Below, piece by piece: positions 9,288-17,677 of a DNA stretch of 56,449 bases. The translations under genes and the position numbers were made by a program. The notes beneath the pieces are model-generated. The model ran no database searches. It was given only the letters and a program-made list of their open reading frames with translations, and was not told the origin of the DNA. Position 1 is the stretch's first letter; the number at the start of each line of letters is the position of its first letter. The stretch is from Colwellia sp. (GTDB lineage Bacteria > Pseudomonadota > Gammaproteobacteria > Enterobacterales > Alteromonadaceae), in the NCBI GenBank assembly GCA_016765685.1, contig JAESPR010000039.1, positions 1 through 56,449 on the forward strand, given 5' to 3'.

Positions 9288-9308
9288 TGGTAGTTACCAC
9301 TTATAAAA

Positions 9309-9650
9309 TTAGCATAAAGTTAATACATTGCTCGGTGGTCTACCGATAATTGCTCTGTTGCCATCACTAACAATAGGGCGTTCAATAAGTTTTGGGGTAG
9401 CAACCATAGCAGCAATTAAGGTTTTATCATCGGCACCTTTAAGATTTTGTTCTTTAAATTCGGTTTCTTTAATACGCATCATTTCAATAGGAGAACATGA
9501 CAATTGCGTTAATAGTTGCACTATATCATTTTCAGTTATCGGCTCTTTAAGGTATTCAACTATGGTGGGTTCTTTACTTGAATTTTCTTTAATTAGCTCA
9601 AGTGTTTGACGACTTTTTGAGCATTTTGGATTGTGATAAATAGTTAGCAT
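9309..9650 (-). CDS. arsC: Arsenate reductase (glutaredoxin-coupled), ArsC/YfgD type
   Basis: A 113-residue thioredoxin-fold protein of the ArsC family. The catalytic Cys sits in YHNPKCSKSRQTLELI (Cys11). The arsenate-binding arginines are likely those in MMRIKE (near 59), LIERPIV (near 90) and the GRPP motif near 104. It would reduce arsenate to arsenite using glutathione and glutaredoxin. The position next to hda, bepA and perM matches E. coli yfgD rather than an ars resistance operon; there is no arsR or arsB, so a housekeeping thiol role is possible. Confidence 0.9.
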   Translation of the reverse strand: MLTIYHNPKCSKSRQTLELIKENSSKEPTIVEYLKEPITENDIVQLLTQLSCSPIEMMRIKETEFKEQNLKGADDKTLIAAMVATPKLIERPIVSDGNRAIIGRPPSNVLTLC

Positions 9651-9707
9651 CAGTTTTTCTTCTTTCCAGTGGTAATGATTAAATGACTTAATGATAAGCT
9701 TTAAAGT

Positions 9708-11174
9708 TTATAAGCGTTTTAGTTTGTTTTCTTGCTCTTGAAATTGCAATATTCTAGCTTTAATTCGTTTTTGTAAAAGCGGTTGTTCTTCGACAAAATT
9801 ATAACTGGTTTGTAACTCATCTACCGCCTTTTTATAAGCGCCTAATAAAGCGAATACTTCTGCTTTGGTTATGTGCATTAATCCTTGTTTATCTTGCTTT
9901 CTATATATGGTGGTTAAAAGATCGTATGCAATGAAATTACTAGGGTTGACCAATAAAAAATCTTGCAGTACCGTTGCCCCTTGTTCATATTGCTGTGCTG
10001 ATAGTAATGCGTTGCCATAATTTAAGCTGACCACTTGATTATTAGGCATCAGTAAACTTAAATCGGCTAGCATGGTTAAGGCTTGTTTATATTCTTTTAA
10101 AGCTAAATAGATATCGGTTAACACATCAATATAAAATAAGTTATTAATGTCTTCTTTTTTTAACGCCTCTAATATCACTTTAGCTTGTTGGTATTTACCA
10201 TCTTCAAAATAGGATACCGCTAGCCCGTATTCTGCACCTGCTTTTAATGAATAACTTTGTTTTTGCAATTGGCGCTTAAAATTAACAATATTGTCTTTGG
10301 AGTTACCTTGGTAGCGAGCCTGAATTCGAGCTTTAGCTAATTCAAAGCTTAAACTTGGTGGTAATTGTCTAACTGGGTAATTATGAGCTCGTTGTCTAGC
10401 ATCTGCTATTCTTGATTCAGGTAATGGGTGAGTCAATAACATGGCAGGTGGTTTACTTGCATAACGATACTTTTCAGACATTTTACCAAAAAAATTGGGT
10501 GCACCTTGGGGGTCAAAATTACTATTAGCTAATAAAGCGATACCAACTCTATCAGCTTCTTTTTCATTACCACGCGTATAGTTGATACTTGCTTGTTGTG
10601 ACGCTGCCATTGAAGCACTTAATGCAGCCATACCAATAGTAGGATTGACCAAAGCAAGTAATATACCTGAAACCATGCCCGCCATGGTTAAGGTTTGGCT
10701 TTTGCCTTGTGATTCTAAACGGCGAGCTAAATGACGCTGCGTAACATGGGATATTTCATGGGCAATAACGGATGCAAGCTCGCTTTCATTGCTCGCTGTA
10801 GTTAGTAAACCGCTATGAATGCCAACATGACCACCAAAAAATGCAAAGGCGTTGAGTTCATTATTATTGATGAGAAAAAATTCAAAAGCGTAATTCACAT
10901 CATGAGCATTTCTTACTAGTTGATTACCTAAGTCATTAATATACTCTATTAAAACAGGGTCTTGTATGATAGGTTGGCTAGCGCGAAGTTGGCGCATCAT
11001 CGCAATACCTATTTGTCGCTCTTTATCTAAAGAAAGCACACTAAAGCCTGAAATGCCGATATCGGGAAGTTTATTTTTATTACTTCGATCGCTAGCCTGA
11101 GCATCAAAAGCAAAAGTGCTAGCGGTTAAGACGGTAATCATACAGCTTAGCAAGAGAGGTTTTATGTTAAACAA
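9708..11174 (-). CDS. bepA: Beta-barrel assembly-enhancing protease BepA (M48 metallopeptidase)
   Basis: A 488-residue periplasmic zinc protease and chaperone with the family's usual length (E. coli 487). It has a signal peptide of about 27 residues, then the M48 domain with VIAHEISHVTQRH (HExxH near residue 139) and the third-ligand region NEKEADRVG near 203. A TPR domain covers roughly 300-488. BepA promotes LptD maturation and degrades stalled outer-membrane proteins at the BAM complex; bamC lies 3 kb away. It sits upstream of the arsC and DUF2069 genes on the same strand, 57 bp from arsC. Confidence 0.95.
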   Translation of the reverse strand: MFNIKPLLLSCMITVLTASTFAFDAQASDRSNKNKLPDIGISGFSVLSLDKERQIGIAMMRQLRASQPIIQDPVLIEYINDLGNQLVRNAHDVNYAFEFFLINNNELNAFAFFGGHVGIHSGLLTTASNESELASVIAHEISHVTQRHLARRLESQGKSQTLTMAGMVSGILLALVNPTIGMAALSASMAASQQASINYTRGNEKEADRVGIALLANSNFDPQGAPNFFGKMSEKYRYASKPPAMLLTHPLPESRIADARQRAHNYPVRQLPPSLSFELAKARIQARYQGNSKDNIVNFKRQLQKQSYSLKAGAEYGLAVSYFEDGKYQQAKVILEALKKEDINNLFYIDVLTDIYLALKEYKQALTMLADLSLLMPNNQVVSLNYGNALLSAQQYEQGATVLQDFLLVNPSNFIAYDLLTTIYRKQDKQGLMHITKAEVFALLGAYKKAVDELQTSYNFVEEQPLLQKRIKARILQFQEQENKLKRL

Positions 11175-11520
11175 TATGAAATCCTGTTACTTTTATAATG
11201 TTAATTAAATTAGTTAGTTAAGGCTGCTTTTAAGTCATGTTACTACCGGGTGTTTGCTGTTCTGAAGAAGGTTCTCTAATCAAACTTGGTCATCTTGTGT
11301 TATTTGACCGCAACAGCGTGAAAAAATTCGGATAACAGATCCGTTTTATAAGTTAGCCCGTTTTGTTCATTTAACTTTGTTCATTTAACTTGTTTGTTCA
11401 TTTAACTTGTTTGTTCATTTAACTTGTTTGTTCATTTAACTTAGTATTGTTTCCGTTTATTTTAAGATAATATGACATATAATTGTCTCAGATTCCCTTG
11501 ATAAAAAAAAGAGTTAAATA
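11175..11520. promoter_or_regulatory. Divergent bepA/tusA intergenic region
   Basis: A 346-bp gap between divergent genes that should hold both promoters. A hairpin with arms CGGAT/ATCCG (11329-11333/11339-11343) is flanked by A and T runs and reads like a weak terminator in either direction. A 32-codon frame at 11237-11335 is open but has no strong start signal. The 17-bp tandem array at 11362-11443 occupies the tusA-proximal side. I did not identify a convincing -35/-10 pair. Confidence 0.5.
11362..11443. repeat. 17-bp tandem repeat array upstream of tusA
   Basis: The unit TTTGTTCATTTAACTTG occurs at 11376, 11393 and 11410. It is flanked by a 14-bp partial unit at 11362 and a final copy at 11427 that ends TTA instead of TTG. 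The copies are otherwise identical, so the array is recent or under homogenisation. It ends 77 bp before the tusA start. Confidence 0.93.
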
Positions 11521-11739
11521 ATGATTTTTCAGTATGACGCTAGTAAGGAAAAGTGTCCTCTGCCATTGGTTAATTTACGCTTGATGTTAAAAAAAATGCA
11601 AAAGGATGATATTTACCTGTTAAAACTGAGTGATGCAGGCTCAAGAGAAGATATTCCTAAATTATTGAATAAACTCGGCTATTGTTACAAACAAAGTTTT
11701 ATAGACCATGGTATTGTAGAACTCACTATATACTCGTGA
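11521..11739 (+). CDS. TusA family sulfurtransferase
   Basis: A 72-residue protein of the TusA/SirA fold. The sulfur-accepting Cys lies in the CPxP motif of KEKCPLPLVNLRL (Cys12). Such proteins relay persulfide sulfur, for example from IscS toward tRNA thiolation or molybdenum-cofactor enzymes; which path this one serves is unknown. It is shorter than E. coli TusA (81). The last codons (Ile-Tyr-Ser-stop) fall inside the left end of the inverted-repeat element starting at 11727, so the native C-terminus may have been replaced. It is followed by perM after the element. Confidence 0.85.
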   Translation: MIFQYDASKEKCPLPLVNLRLMLKKMQKDDIYLLKLSDAGSREDIPKLLNKLGYCYKQSFIDHGIVELTIYS

Positions 11740-11907
11740 TACGTCAAAATGCGGATTTCAGGCATCCCCGTAGGGCTGGTTTAGAAACGCTTTATGCTGC
11801 GTTATTGATTTCGACAATAGAACAACTATTCTCATCAATCAATGCCTTGCCTAAAGGCGTTTCTAATTCCAGCTGAAACCTACATTTCGAGGTAACACGA
11901 GTATATA
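11727..11907. mobile_element. MITE-like imperfect palindromic element
   Basis: A 181-bp element whose outer 12 bases, TATATACTCGTG (11727-11738) and CACGAGTATATA (11896-11907), are exact inverted repeats. The whole element folds back on itself with interruptions around a centre AATAG-AACAA-CTATT. Internal matching blocks include TTTCAG, CTGG and TAGAAACGC. A related half copy lies at 8801-8879. It encodes no transposase. It sits between tusA and perM and donates the tusA stop codon. Confidence 0.82.
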
Positions 11908-11944
11908 TACCTAAGAGATTTATTAACCCTCCTAAAGGAACGTT

Positions 11945-13015
11945 ATGTTTAAGTTGTTCAGCGACTGGTATACCAGAAAATTTTCAGATCCCCATGCGGT
12001 AGCTCTTGTGGTGATATTATTGTGCTCTTTTCTATTTATCGCTTTATTCAGCCAATTATTGATGCCGGTGTTAGTGGCTTTAGCTATCGCTTTTTTATTA
12101 GATTTACCCGTTAATAAAATGGTTAATTTAAAACTGTCACGCACGGGGTCAACCGTTCTGGTTGTTGGCACTTTTGTTGGCGTTACTTTAGTTGCTATGT
12201 TCGGTTTGATGCCCATTATTTGGCAGCAAAGTAGCAATTTACTGCAAGAAGTTCCACATATGGTGTCAGAAGGGCAAAAATACCTATTAACCTTACCGGA
12301 AAAATACCCTGATATTATTCAAGCGGCACAAATAGAAACGTTTATTTCTACTATAAAAGAGAAATTTCTTGAATGGGGAGAAGTGGCACTTAAGGCGTCG
12401 CTTAATTCAATTTCTGATCTTGTTGCTTTAATGGTTTATCTTATTTTAGTGCCTTTGATGGTATTCTTTTTTCTGAAAGATAAAAGTGATTTACTAACCA
12501 GTTTTAGTCAATTTTTGCCAAAAGAACGTCGTATGGCTACGCAAGTAAGTAAAGAGATGAATCAGCAAATATTGAACTATATTCGCGGTAAAGTGATTGA
12601 AATTCTTATCGTCGGTATTTCAACAACCATTGCCTTTATTGCCCTTGATTTACGTTACTCTGTTTTATTAGGGGTTTTGGTTGGCCTTTCGGTGTTAGTG
12701 CCTTATGTTGGTGCAACAGTAGTGACTATTCCGGTATTTTTAGTGGCCTTATTTCAATGGGGTTTTAGTAGTGAACTCGGTTATGTGATGTTAGCTTATG
12801 GCATTATTCAAGCCATTGATGGCAATGTTATTGTGCCGTTATTATTTTCAGAAGCGGTGAATTTACATCCGGTGATCATCATTATAGCGGTAATTTTGTT
12901 TGGTGGTTTATGGGGTTTTTGGGGGGTGTTTTTTGCGATACCTTTGGCTACCTTAGTGAAAGCGGTAATGAATGCGTGGTCTTCAACGCAGGAAGACTTC
13001 GAAACAGCAACTTAG
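11945..13015 (+). CDS. perM: AI-2E family transporter, PerM-like permease
   Basis: A 356-residue inner-membrane protein of the AI-2E/PerM family, with paired helices at the N-terminus (about 24-56), a helix near 68-90, a polar central segment and 4-5 helices after residue 155. The C-terminal GGLWGFWGVFFAIPLATLVK is the family signature. The name AI-2 exporter comes from one member; the substrate of PerM is unknown. E. coli perM also neighbours bepA. The ribosome binding site AAAGGA (11935-11940) supports ATG 11945. Confidence 0.92.
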   Translation: MFKLFSDWYTRKFSDPHAVALVVILLCSFLFIALFSQLLMPVLVALAIAFLLDLPVNKMVNLKLSRTGSTVLVVGTFVGVTLVAMFGLMPIIWQQSSNLLQEVPHMVSEGQKYLLTLPEKYPDIIQAAQIETFISTIKEKFLEWGEVALKASLNSISDLVALMVYLILVPLMVFFFLKDKSDLLTSFSQFLPKERRMATQVSKEMNQQILNYIRGKVIEILIVGISTTIAFIALDLRYSVLLGVLVGLSVLVPYVGATVVTIPVFLVALFQWGFSSELGYVMLAYGIIQAIDGNVIVPLLFSEAVNLHPVIIIIAVILFGGLWGFWGVFFAIPLATLVKAVMNAWSSTQEDFETAT

Positions 13016-13021
13016 AAGCGA

Positions 13022-13046
13022 ACGGTAAGTCAATTTTACTTACCGT
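13022..13046. terminator. Hairpin between convergent perM and bcp
   Basis: Arms ACGGTAAGT (13022-13030) and ACTTACCGT (13038-13046) pair perfectly over 9 bp with a 7-nt loop. It lies between convergent stops and can serve both genes, although neither side has a long T-run. Confidence 0.6.
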
Positions 13047-13061
13047 AAGGTGCAACTGAAA

Positions 13062-13538
13062 CTACTTCGCTAACGCATTTAACACATCGAGCACTACTGT
13101 ATGGTGCTCTTTGGTTTTAAACTTGTTAAAAACATGAGAAATTTTCCCATCTAAGTCAATTAGAAAGCTTAATCGGTGAATTCCATCATACTCTCTGCCC
13201 ATAAATTTTTTTAGTCCCCAAACACCAAAATCATCGGCAACTTGGTGGTCAACATCCGAAAGTAGAGTGAAATTTAGGTTATCACGTTGACAAAATTTTG
13301 CTAAACGTTTGGGCTCATCTGGTGAAATACCCAAAACAACCGTGTTTAAATCCTTTAGTTGCGTTTGAATATCACGTAATCCTTGTGCTTGCACAGTGCA
13401 ACCAGGCGTCATTGCTTTTGGATAAAAATATACCAGTATTTGTTGTTTACCAATAAAGTCAGCTAACGCTAGCGCTTTTTCATTTTCATCTTTTAAAGTA
13501 AATAATGGCGCGTTATCGCCAATAGTTAGGGTATTCAT
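13062..13538 (-). CDS. bcp: Thioredoxin-dependent thiol peroxidase Bcp (PrxQ type)
   Basis: A 158-residue peroxiredoxin that reduces H2O2 and organic hydroperoxides. The peroxidatic Cys is in YPKAMTPGCTVQAQGLRD (Cys47). The residue five positions later, Cys in E. coli Bcp, is Gln here, and the later E. coli Cys is also absent; Cys83 in AKFCQRDNL is the only other one. It therefore probably works as a 1-Cys or alternative-resolving type. It sits 25 bp after gcvR on the same strand, as in E. coli (bcp-gcvR). Confidence 0.95.
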   Translation of the reverse strand: MNTLTIGDNAPLFTLKDENEKALALADFIGKQQILVYFYPKAMTPGCTVQAQGLRDIQTQLKDLNTVVLGISPDEPKRLAKFCQRDNLNFTLLSDVDHQVADDFGVWGLKKFMGREYDGIHRLSFLIDLDGKISHVFNKFKTKEHHTVVLDVLNALAK

Positions 13539-13563
13539 ATAAATCCTTGGTTAAGTATTTCTT

Positions 13564-14091
13564 TTATACAAGGCTATGAGTTGTTTCTTTTATGCAGCCT
13601 TGCACGCCAAATTGTTCACATAGTTGGAGAAAATCACTTTCAATATCATCAATGCTAATTTTTTTCGTTACGGCAATAGAAATACAGGCACTCATGTTAT
13701 GTGTTTTTGGATGTATTTCAGATTTTAATGAAGAGATATCAATTTTTCTGGTAGCAAAAAATGCGGTCATTGCTTTTAAAATGCCGGGCTGATCCGTGCC
13801 GGTATATTCAGCTTGGTAATGCTCAACGAGATCGTATGACTTATGACCAGAAGTGCGCTTCATCATCGTAATTAAGTCTAAGCTGCGGGCAACAAGAGGA
13901 ATTCTAGCCTCAATTTTATTAATGGCACGATTATCACCATTTAGCAGCATAATAAAGGTGAACTCTAATCCGAATATAGCCATCCTGCTATCTAATATAT
14001 TACAACCGCATTCACTTGCTAATTTAGTTAATTCACTAACACAACCTGTTCTATCAGAGCCCATGGCTGTTAGCACTAAATATTGAGACAT
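13564..14091 (-). CDS. gcvR: Glycine cleavage system transcriptional repressor-like protein GcvR
   Basis: A 175-residue protein made of two ACT domains (about 1-85 and 90-170) with no DNA-binding domain. In E. coli, GcvR binds GcvA and blocks activation of the glycine cleavage operon; glycine relieves this. The start MSQYLVLTAMGSDRTGCVSE is typical. It lies with bcp, as in E. coli. dapA, its usual divergent neighbour, is absent: the next gene is bamC. Whether a GcvA partner exists cannot be seen in this window. Confidence 0.92.
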   Translation of the reverse strand: MSQYLVLTAMGSDRTGCVSELTKLASECGCNILDSRMAIFGLEFTFIMLLNGDNRAINKIEARIPLVARSLDLITMMKRTSGHKSYDLVEHYQAEYTGTDQPGILKAMTAFFATRKIDISSLKSEIHPKTHNMSACISIAVTKKISIDDIESDFLQLCEQFGVQGCIKETTHSLV

Positions 14092-14325
14092 TAAAACGCC
14101 TAGTTGATGAAAAAAGTGATTATAGCTTATTTAAAAGGCAAAAAATAACCTTAGCGAATTATAATAATATTCTTGTGTTTGCAAAAACAGCCAAGTACCA
14201 TGGAGCGCTAATTATTTGATGCTGTTTTAAGGTTAGTTTTTAATAACAGAATGGAACCAAATAGGGTTTATACCGTCAAATCAATACTATTTCATATACC
14301 CAAGTGGTTTTTCTCAGGAGTTTTA

Positions 14326-15447
14326 ATGAGACGTAAGTTGTTTTATTTTTCAGTGCTTAGTTTGACATTATCAGCATGTAGTGGTGTTAATAACAAAAAC
14401 GCACAAGGCGATTTTGATTACGCTAAAAAGCAAGAGTCTAAAGAATTTATAGTTCCTGAAAACTTAGATACACCAGCCAAAAAGCAAGAGTTTCTAATTA
14501 CTAATAAGATCAATCATCAAGGCCCTATTGGTGATAAGGTCGATATTAGAGCGCCGTCTTTAGTATTACCTCTTGCAATATCTTCACGTGTCGTTGCTGA
14601 ATCTGATCAAGCGATTATTTGGTTTGATAAGGTACTTGAAGATAAAGATTTACTTCTATTTATTAAAAACTCTCTTATTAGTCAACTAATGTCTGATGAT
14701 GTCAGTTATGACACCGTTGACTTACCTATAGCTGACGATGATAACTTGAAAGGCACTACTGAGGTTTTTGAATCTCAGTGGTATCATAATGTAGTAGAAA
14801 CCGGTTGGTTGTTTACTGATGTTGAGTTATCAACAAGTATGCGTTTTCGTTATGAATTTTATCTTAAACCTCATGGGCGCAGTGTTTCATTGACGGTGTC
14901 TTTAATTGATTATATGAAAACTGACAATGATGGAGGTACTAAAACTATCGATCCTATTGATAAACAACGTGCCGAAATGGCGATGTTAAATGAAATTGTT
15001 GGTCAAGTTGATTATAGCTATCGTTTACAAAAACGAGAAAATCGTTTAATGCGTGCCAACCAAAAACTCGTTACTATTGGTGAGAATAAACAAGCTGAAG
15101 CCGCTTATATTGTTGAAATGGCTTTAGATAATTTGTGGGATAATATGCCTATTTTCTTTGAAAGATATGGCTTTACTATCAGCGATTTAAACGAAACAAA
15201 CAAAATTTATTATGTGGACTTTTCTAAACCTGAAAGCAGTGTTTGGGATAGTATTTGGGGTGATGAACAACCTGCCATTGAAATAAGTGACGCTAAATAC
15301 CAGTTTGTCTTGGCGCCATTAGATGATAAGGATCATAAAACGTCAGTTAGTATTTATAATGCTGATGGTGAACCATTAACGTTAGAAACGTTAGAGCGAA
15401 TTTTCCCTGTGATAGAAGCCGGTTTATCTTTTAGAGATTTTTATTGA
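14326..15447 (+). CDS. bamC: Outer membrane protein assembly factor BamC
   Basis: A lipoprotein of the BAM complex that inserts beta-barrel proteins into the outer membrane. I choose ATG 14326, preceded by CAGGAG (14315-14320), over ATG 14251. It gives a lipoprotein signal MRRKLFYFSVLSLTLSACS with Cys at residue 18 (lipobox LSAC) and 373 residues, close to E. coli BamC (344). After an unstructured N-terminal lasso region come two helix-grip domains, about 85-210 and 255-372. It ends in a strong terminator. The upstream dapA found in E. coli is missing. Confidence 0.93.
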   Translation: MRRKLFYFSVLSLTLSACSGVNNKNAQGDFDYAKKQESKEFIVPENLDTPAKKQEFLITNKINHQGPIGDKVDIRAPSLVLPLAISSRVVAESDQAIIWFDKVLEDKDLLLFIKNSLISQLMSDDVSYDTVDLPIADDDNLKGTTEVFESQWYHNVVETGWLFTDVELSTSMRFRYEFYLKPHGRSVSLTVSLIDYMKTDNDGGTKTIDPIDKQRAEMAMLNEIVGQVDYSYRLQKRENRLMRANQKLVTIGENKQAEAAYIVEMALDNLWDNMPIFFERYGFTISDLNETNKIYYVDFSKPESSVWDSIWGDEQPAIEISDAKYQFVLAPLDDKDHKTSVSIYNADGEPLTLETLERIFPVIEAGLSFRDFY

Positions 15448-15472
15448 TACTTAGTATAAAAGTAAAAAAATT

Positions 15473-15501
15473 AAAACGCTGCTATGTCAGCGTTTTTTTT
15501 T
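15473..15501. terminator. Bidirectional terminator between bamC and the DUF2897 gene
   Basis: Arms ACGCTG (15476-15481) and CAGCGT (15488-15493) form a stem with A-rich and T-rich flanks, including nine T on the plus strand. On the minus strand the same hairpin is followed by TTTTAATTTTTTT. The DUF2897 stop codon (15487-15489) lies inside it. Confidence 0.88.
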
Positions 15502-15675
15502 GTCAATTGTTGGCATTTTATGTTCGGTTTGTTGAGATCTTGGTAAGGTTTCCTTTAAATCATTTAGGCTTTTATTGCGCATTTTATGATGAATGTTTTT
15601 TTGAAAAATGCTTAAGTTACCAATAAAAATGATAAAAACAATAGCTACAATGACGTAAGCGACCCAACTATCCAC
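15487..15675 (-). CDS. DUF2897 small membrane protein
   Basis: A 62-residue protein with one N-terminal membrane helix (about 5-23, VAYVIVAIVFIIFIGN) and a basic cytoplasmic tail ending KKKR. This matches DUF2897, a small family of marine gammaproteobacteria with no known role. Its 5' end overlaps the 3' end of the M15 peptidase gene by 8 bp on the same strand, so translation is probably coupled. Its 3' end is embedded in a bidirectional terminator, and the terminal lysines are encoded by the terminator's A-run. Confidence 0.75.
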   Translation of the reverse strand: MDSWVAYVIVAIVFIIFIGNLSIFQKNIHHKMRNKSLNDLKETLPRSQQTEHKMPTIDKKKR

Positions 15676-16441
15676 GAGTTTCTCCTGTTGTATCGGTGTT
15701 AATTTGAATTGACCTATTATGCAAGCTTAACTCACAAACGTTGATATTGTTGCTAAAGCGTTTTACTAAGTTGGGCAAGTTTTCAAGTATTGTCGATTTG
15801 CCAGAAAGATCACTATTGAATAAACACTGTTGCAGATTTTCTAAACTAAATGCGGCTTGATATTGCTTGGCAAGAGGGACGTAAGACAAATGCCAAGGCT
15901 CTGCGGCAATGCCACCGCGATAACAGTCATAAGGAAAATAAAAACCAAATGTTGCTGCATTATGGTCTAACCACGTTGATAGTTTTGCCATTGGGCCTGA
16001 ACTTTCATATTCCCATGGCTCTAATTGCAAGGGTTTTCCCGCTAATAAATTAGCCGCGTAAATATCAATATCACAACCCCAATGATGCCGACTAACACCA
16101 GGTAGAGCGGAATAAAGCATAATTGCTGCTACTATTTCATCTTCATTGAGTTCAGTAATATTTACTTGCTCACCACCACTATTTTTAATGGCTGTTTTTC
16201 CGGTGAATTTGTTATTCCAAATAACTAATTGCCGCTCAAATGAGCGAAAACCACTGGCAATTTTTATTTCTATGTCAGCTTTTGCGGCACTTGTTACTAA
16301 TGCTTGAAAGTCAGTTAGCATTAGGCGATGAATACCTAATGTTTTGGTGTTCGTTGGGGTTTCAAAATAATGAATGTGTTGATCAGTCAAACCAAGTACT
16401 TGTGCGAATATATCATTAGTAATAATTTGGGCTGATTTCAT
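15668..16441 (-). CDS. M15 family D-alanyl-D-alanine carboxypeptidase (VanY/LAS type)
   Basis: A zinc peptidase that trims D-Ala or cross-links from peptidoglycan stem peptides. I choose the start at 16441 (MKSAQIITNDIFAQVLG, 257 residues), 5 bp after the dapE stop, rather than the longer frame at 16495 that overlaps dapE. LAS-family ligands are visible: SRHHWGCDIDIY (His and Asp) near residue 137 and EPWHLSYVP near 203 with the second His. There is no clear signal peptide, so it may be cytoplasmic or exported atypically. Cotranscription with dapE ties it to peptidoglycan metabolism. Confidence 0.87.
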   Translation of the reverse strand: MKSAQIITNDIFAQVLGLTDQHIHYFETPTNTKTLGIHRLMLTDFQALVTSAAKADIEIKIASGFRSFERQLVIWNNKFTGKTAIKNSGGEQVNITELNEDEIVAAIMLYSALPGVSRHHWGCDIDIYAANLLAGKPLQLEPWEYESSGPMAKLSTWLDHNAATFGFYFPYDCYRGGIAAEPWHLSYVPLAKQYQAAFSLENLQQCLFNSDLSGKSTILENLPNLVKRFSNNINVCELSLHNRSIQINTDTTGETRG

Positions 16442-16446
16442 GGCGT

Positions 16447-17625
16447 TTATTCTGCTAACAAAACATTTTTTAAACAGGCATAATAAATATCGCAAAGCTG
16501 TTCTAAGTCTTTACAAGCAACTGATTCATTAACTTGATGAATAGTGGCGTTACAAGGCCCTAGTTCAATGACTTTTGCCCCCGTTGGTGCGATAAATCTT
16601 CCATCTGAGGTGCCGCCTGATGTTGACAGTTGTGGCTTTATGCCGGTAACGGATATTATCGCTTGGCTAACGGCCGTTAAAAAATCACCTGCTTCATTAC
16701 CTAGTTCTGTAATAAAAGGTTTACCGTTGAAAGTCCATTGAATGTCATAATCTAACTGGTGTTTATTTAATATAAATTCAACTTGCTCAACAATGAGTTG
16801 ATCTGTTAATTCTGTACTATATCGTAAGTTGAAAAGTGCACTTAAATGCCCAGGTACAACATTGGTAGCGCCTGTACCTGAGTTTATGTTTGAGAGTTGA
16901 AAGCTGGTTGCTGGAAAATAGTCATTGCCGTTATCCCAATGTAATTGACTTAGCTCAGTTAGTGCTGGCATAGCCATATGTATAGGGTTTATTACCTGCT
17001 CAGGGTAGGCAACATGCCCTTGTTTTCCTTTAATATCAACAGTAGCCGATATTGACCCACGGCGACCATTTTTAATAACATCACCAACGAGGTTGGTACT
17101 GGATGGCTCGCCAACAATGCAATAGGTGATTTTTTCGTTGCGGGCTTCTAACGTGTCGATAACACGCGTCGTACCATTGATAAATGGCCCTTCTTCATCG
17201 CTAGTAATTAAATAGGTGATAGCACCATGATAAGTCGGATAGTCATTTACAAAACGTTCAGTGGCAACAATCATTGCGGCAAGGCTACCTTTCATATCTG
17301 CCGCGCCGCGACCATAAAGCATGTCATTAATGATGGTTGGTTCAAAAGGAGGGGTATGCCAAAGCGCTAGATTGCCTGCGGGAACAACATCGGTATGGCC
17401 GGCAAAACAAAATATCGGCACACTCTTATGTTGGTTATTTGTTTGACCATCTCGTCTTGACCATAAGTTGGTGGTATCTTCGAAAATCATGGTTTCGTTA
17501 GTAAAACCAAGCTTTCCTAAACGCTCTTTCATTAATTGCTGACAACCGGCATCTTCAGGTGTTACCGATGGGCGAGAGAGTAAATCAATCGCTAATTTTA
17601 TTACTTCACTGACTGGCGCTGACAT
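16447..17625 (-). CDS. dapE: Succinyl-diaminopimelate desuccinylase
   Basis: A 392-residue M20 metallohydrolase, slightly longer than E. coli DapE (375). It removes succinate from N-succinyl-LL-DAP in the lysine and meso-DAP (peptidoglycan) pathway, with two zinc ions. Ligand motifs are [11 protein letters not shown] near 74, [11 protein letters not shown] near 105 (bridging Asp) and TSDEEGP near 140 (catalytic Glu), with a C-terminal His in the ATIHQVNE region. It follows the ArsC-family yffB-like gene by 52 bp, the same pairing as E. coli yffB-dapE. ATG start with AAGGA upstream. Confidence 0.97.
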   Translation of the reverse strand: MSAPVSEVIKLAIDLLSRPSVTPEDAGCQQLMKERLGKLGFTNETMIFEDTTNLWSRRDGQTNNQHKSVPIFCFAGHTDVVPAGNLALWHTPPFEPTIINDMLYGRGAADMKGSLAAMIVATERFVNDYPTYHGAITYLITSDEEGPFINGTTRVIDTLEARNEKITYCIVGEPSSTNLVGDVIKNGRRGSISATVDIKGKQGHVAYPEQVINPIHMAMPALTELSQLHWDNGNDYFPATSFQLSNINSGTGATNVVPGHLSALFNLRYSTELTDQLIVEQVEFILNKHQLDYDIQWTFNGKPFITELGNEAGDFLTAVSQAIISVTGIKPQLSTSGGTSDGRFIAPTGAKVIELGPCNATIHQVNESVACKDLEQLCDIYYACLKNVLLAE

Positions 17626-17677
17626 ACTTATCCTTGCTATTTCGATGTGTTAACTATTTTAAATGGCTAAGAAAACT

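Noticed and set aside
9309..9650. Arsenic resistance operon
   Set aside because: ArsC stands without arsR, arsB or acr3 and occupies the conserved yfgD position.
11237..11335. 32-codon frame in the bepA-tusA gap as a gene
   Set aside because: No strong start signal or recognisable feature; it overlaps a hairpin.
14251..14325. Upstream ATG for BamC
   Set aside because: It would bury the lipoprotein signal; ATG 14326 has CAGGAG and a proper lipobox.
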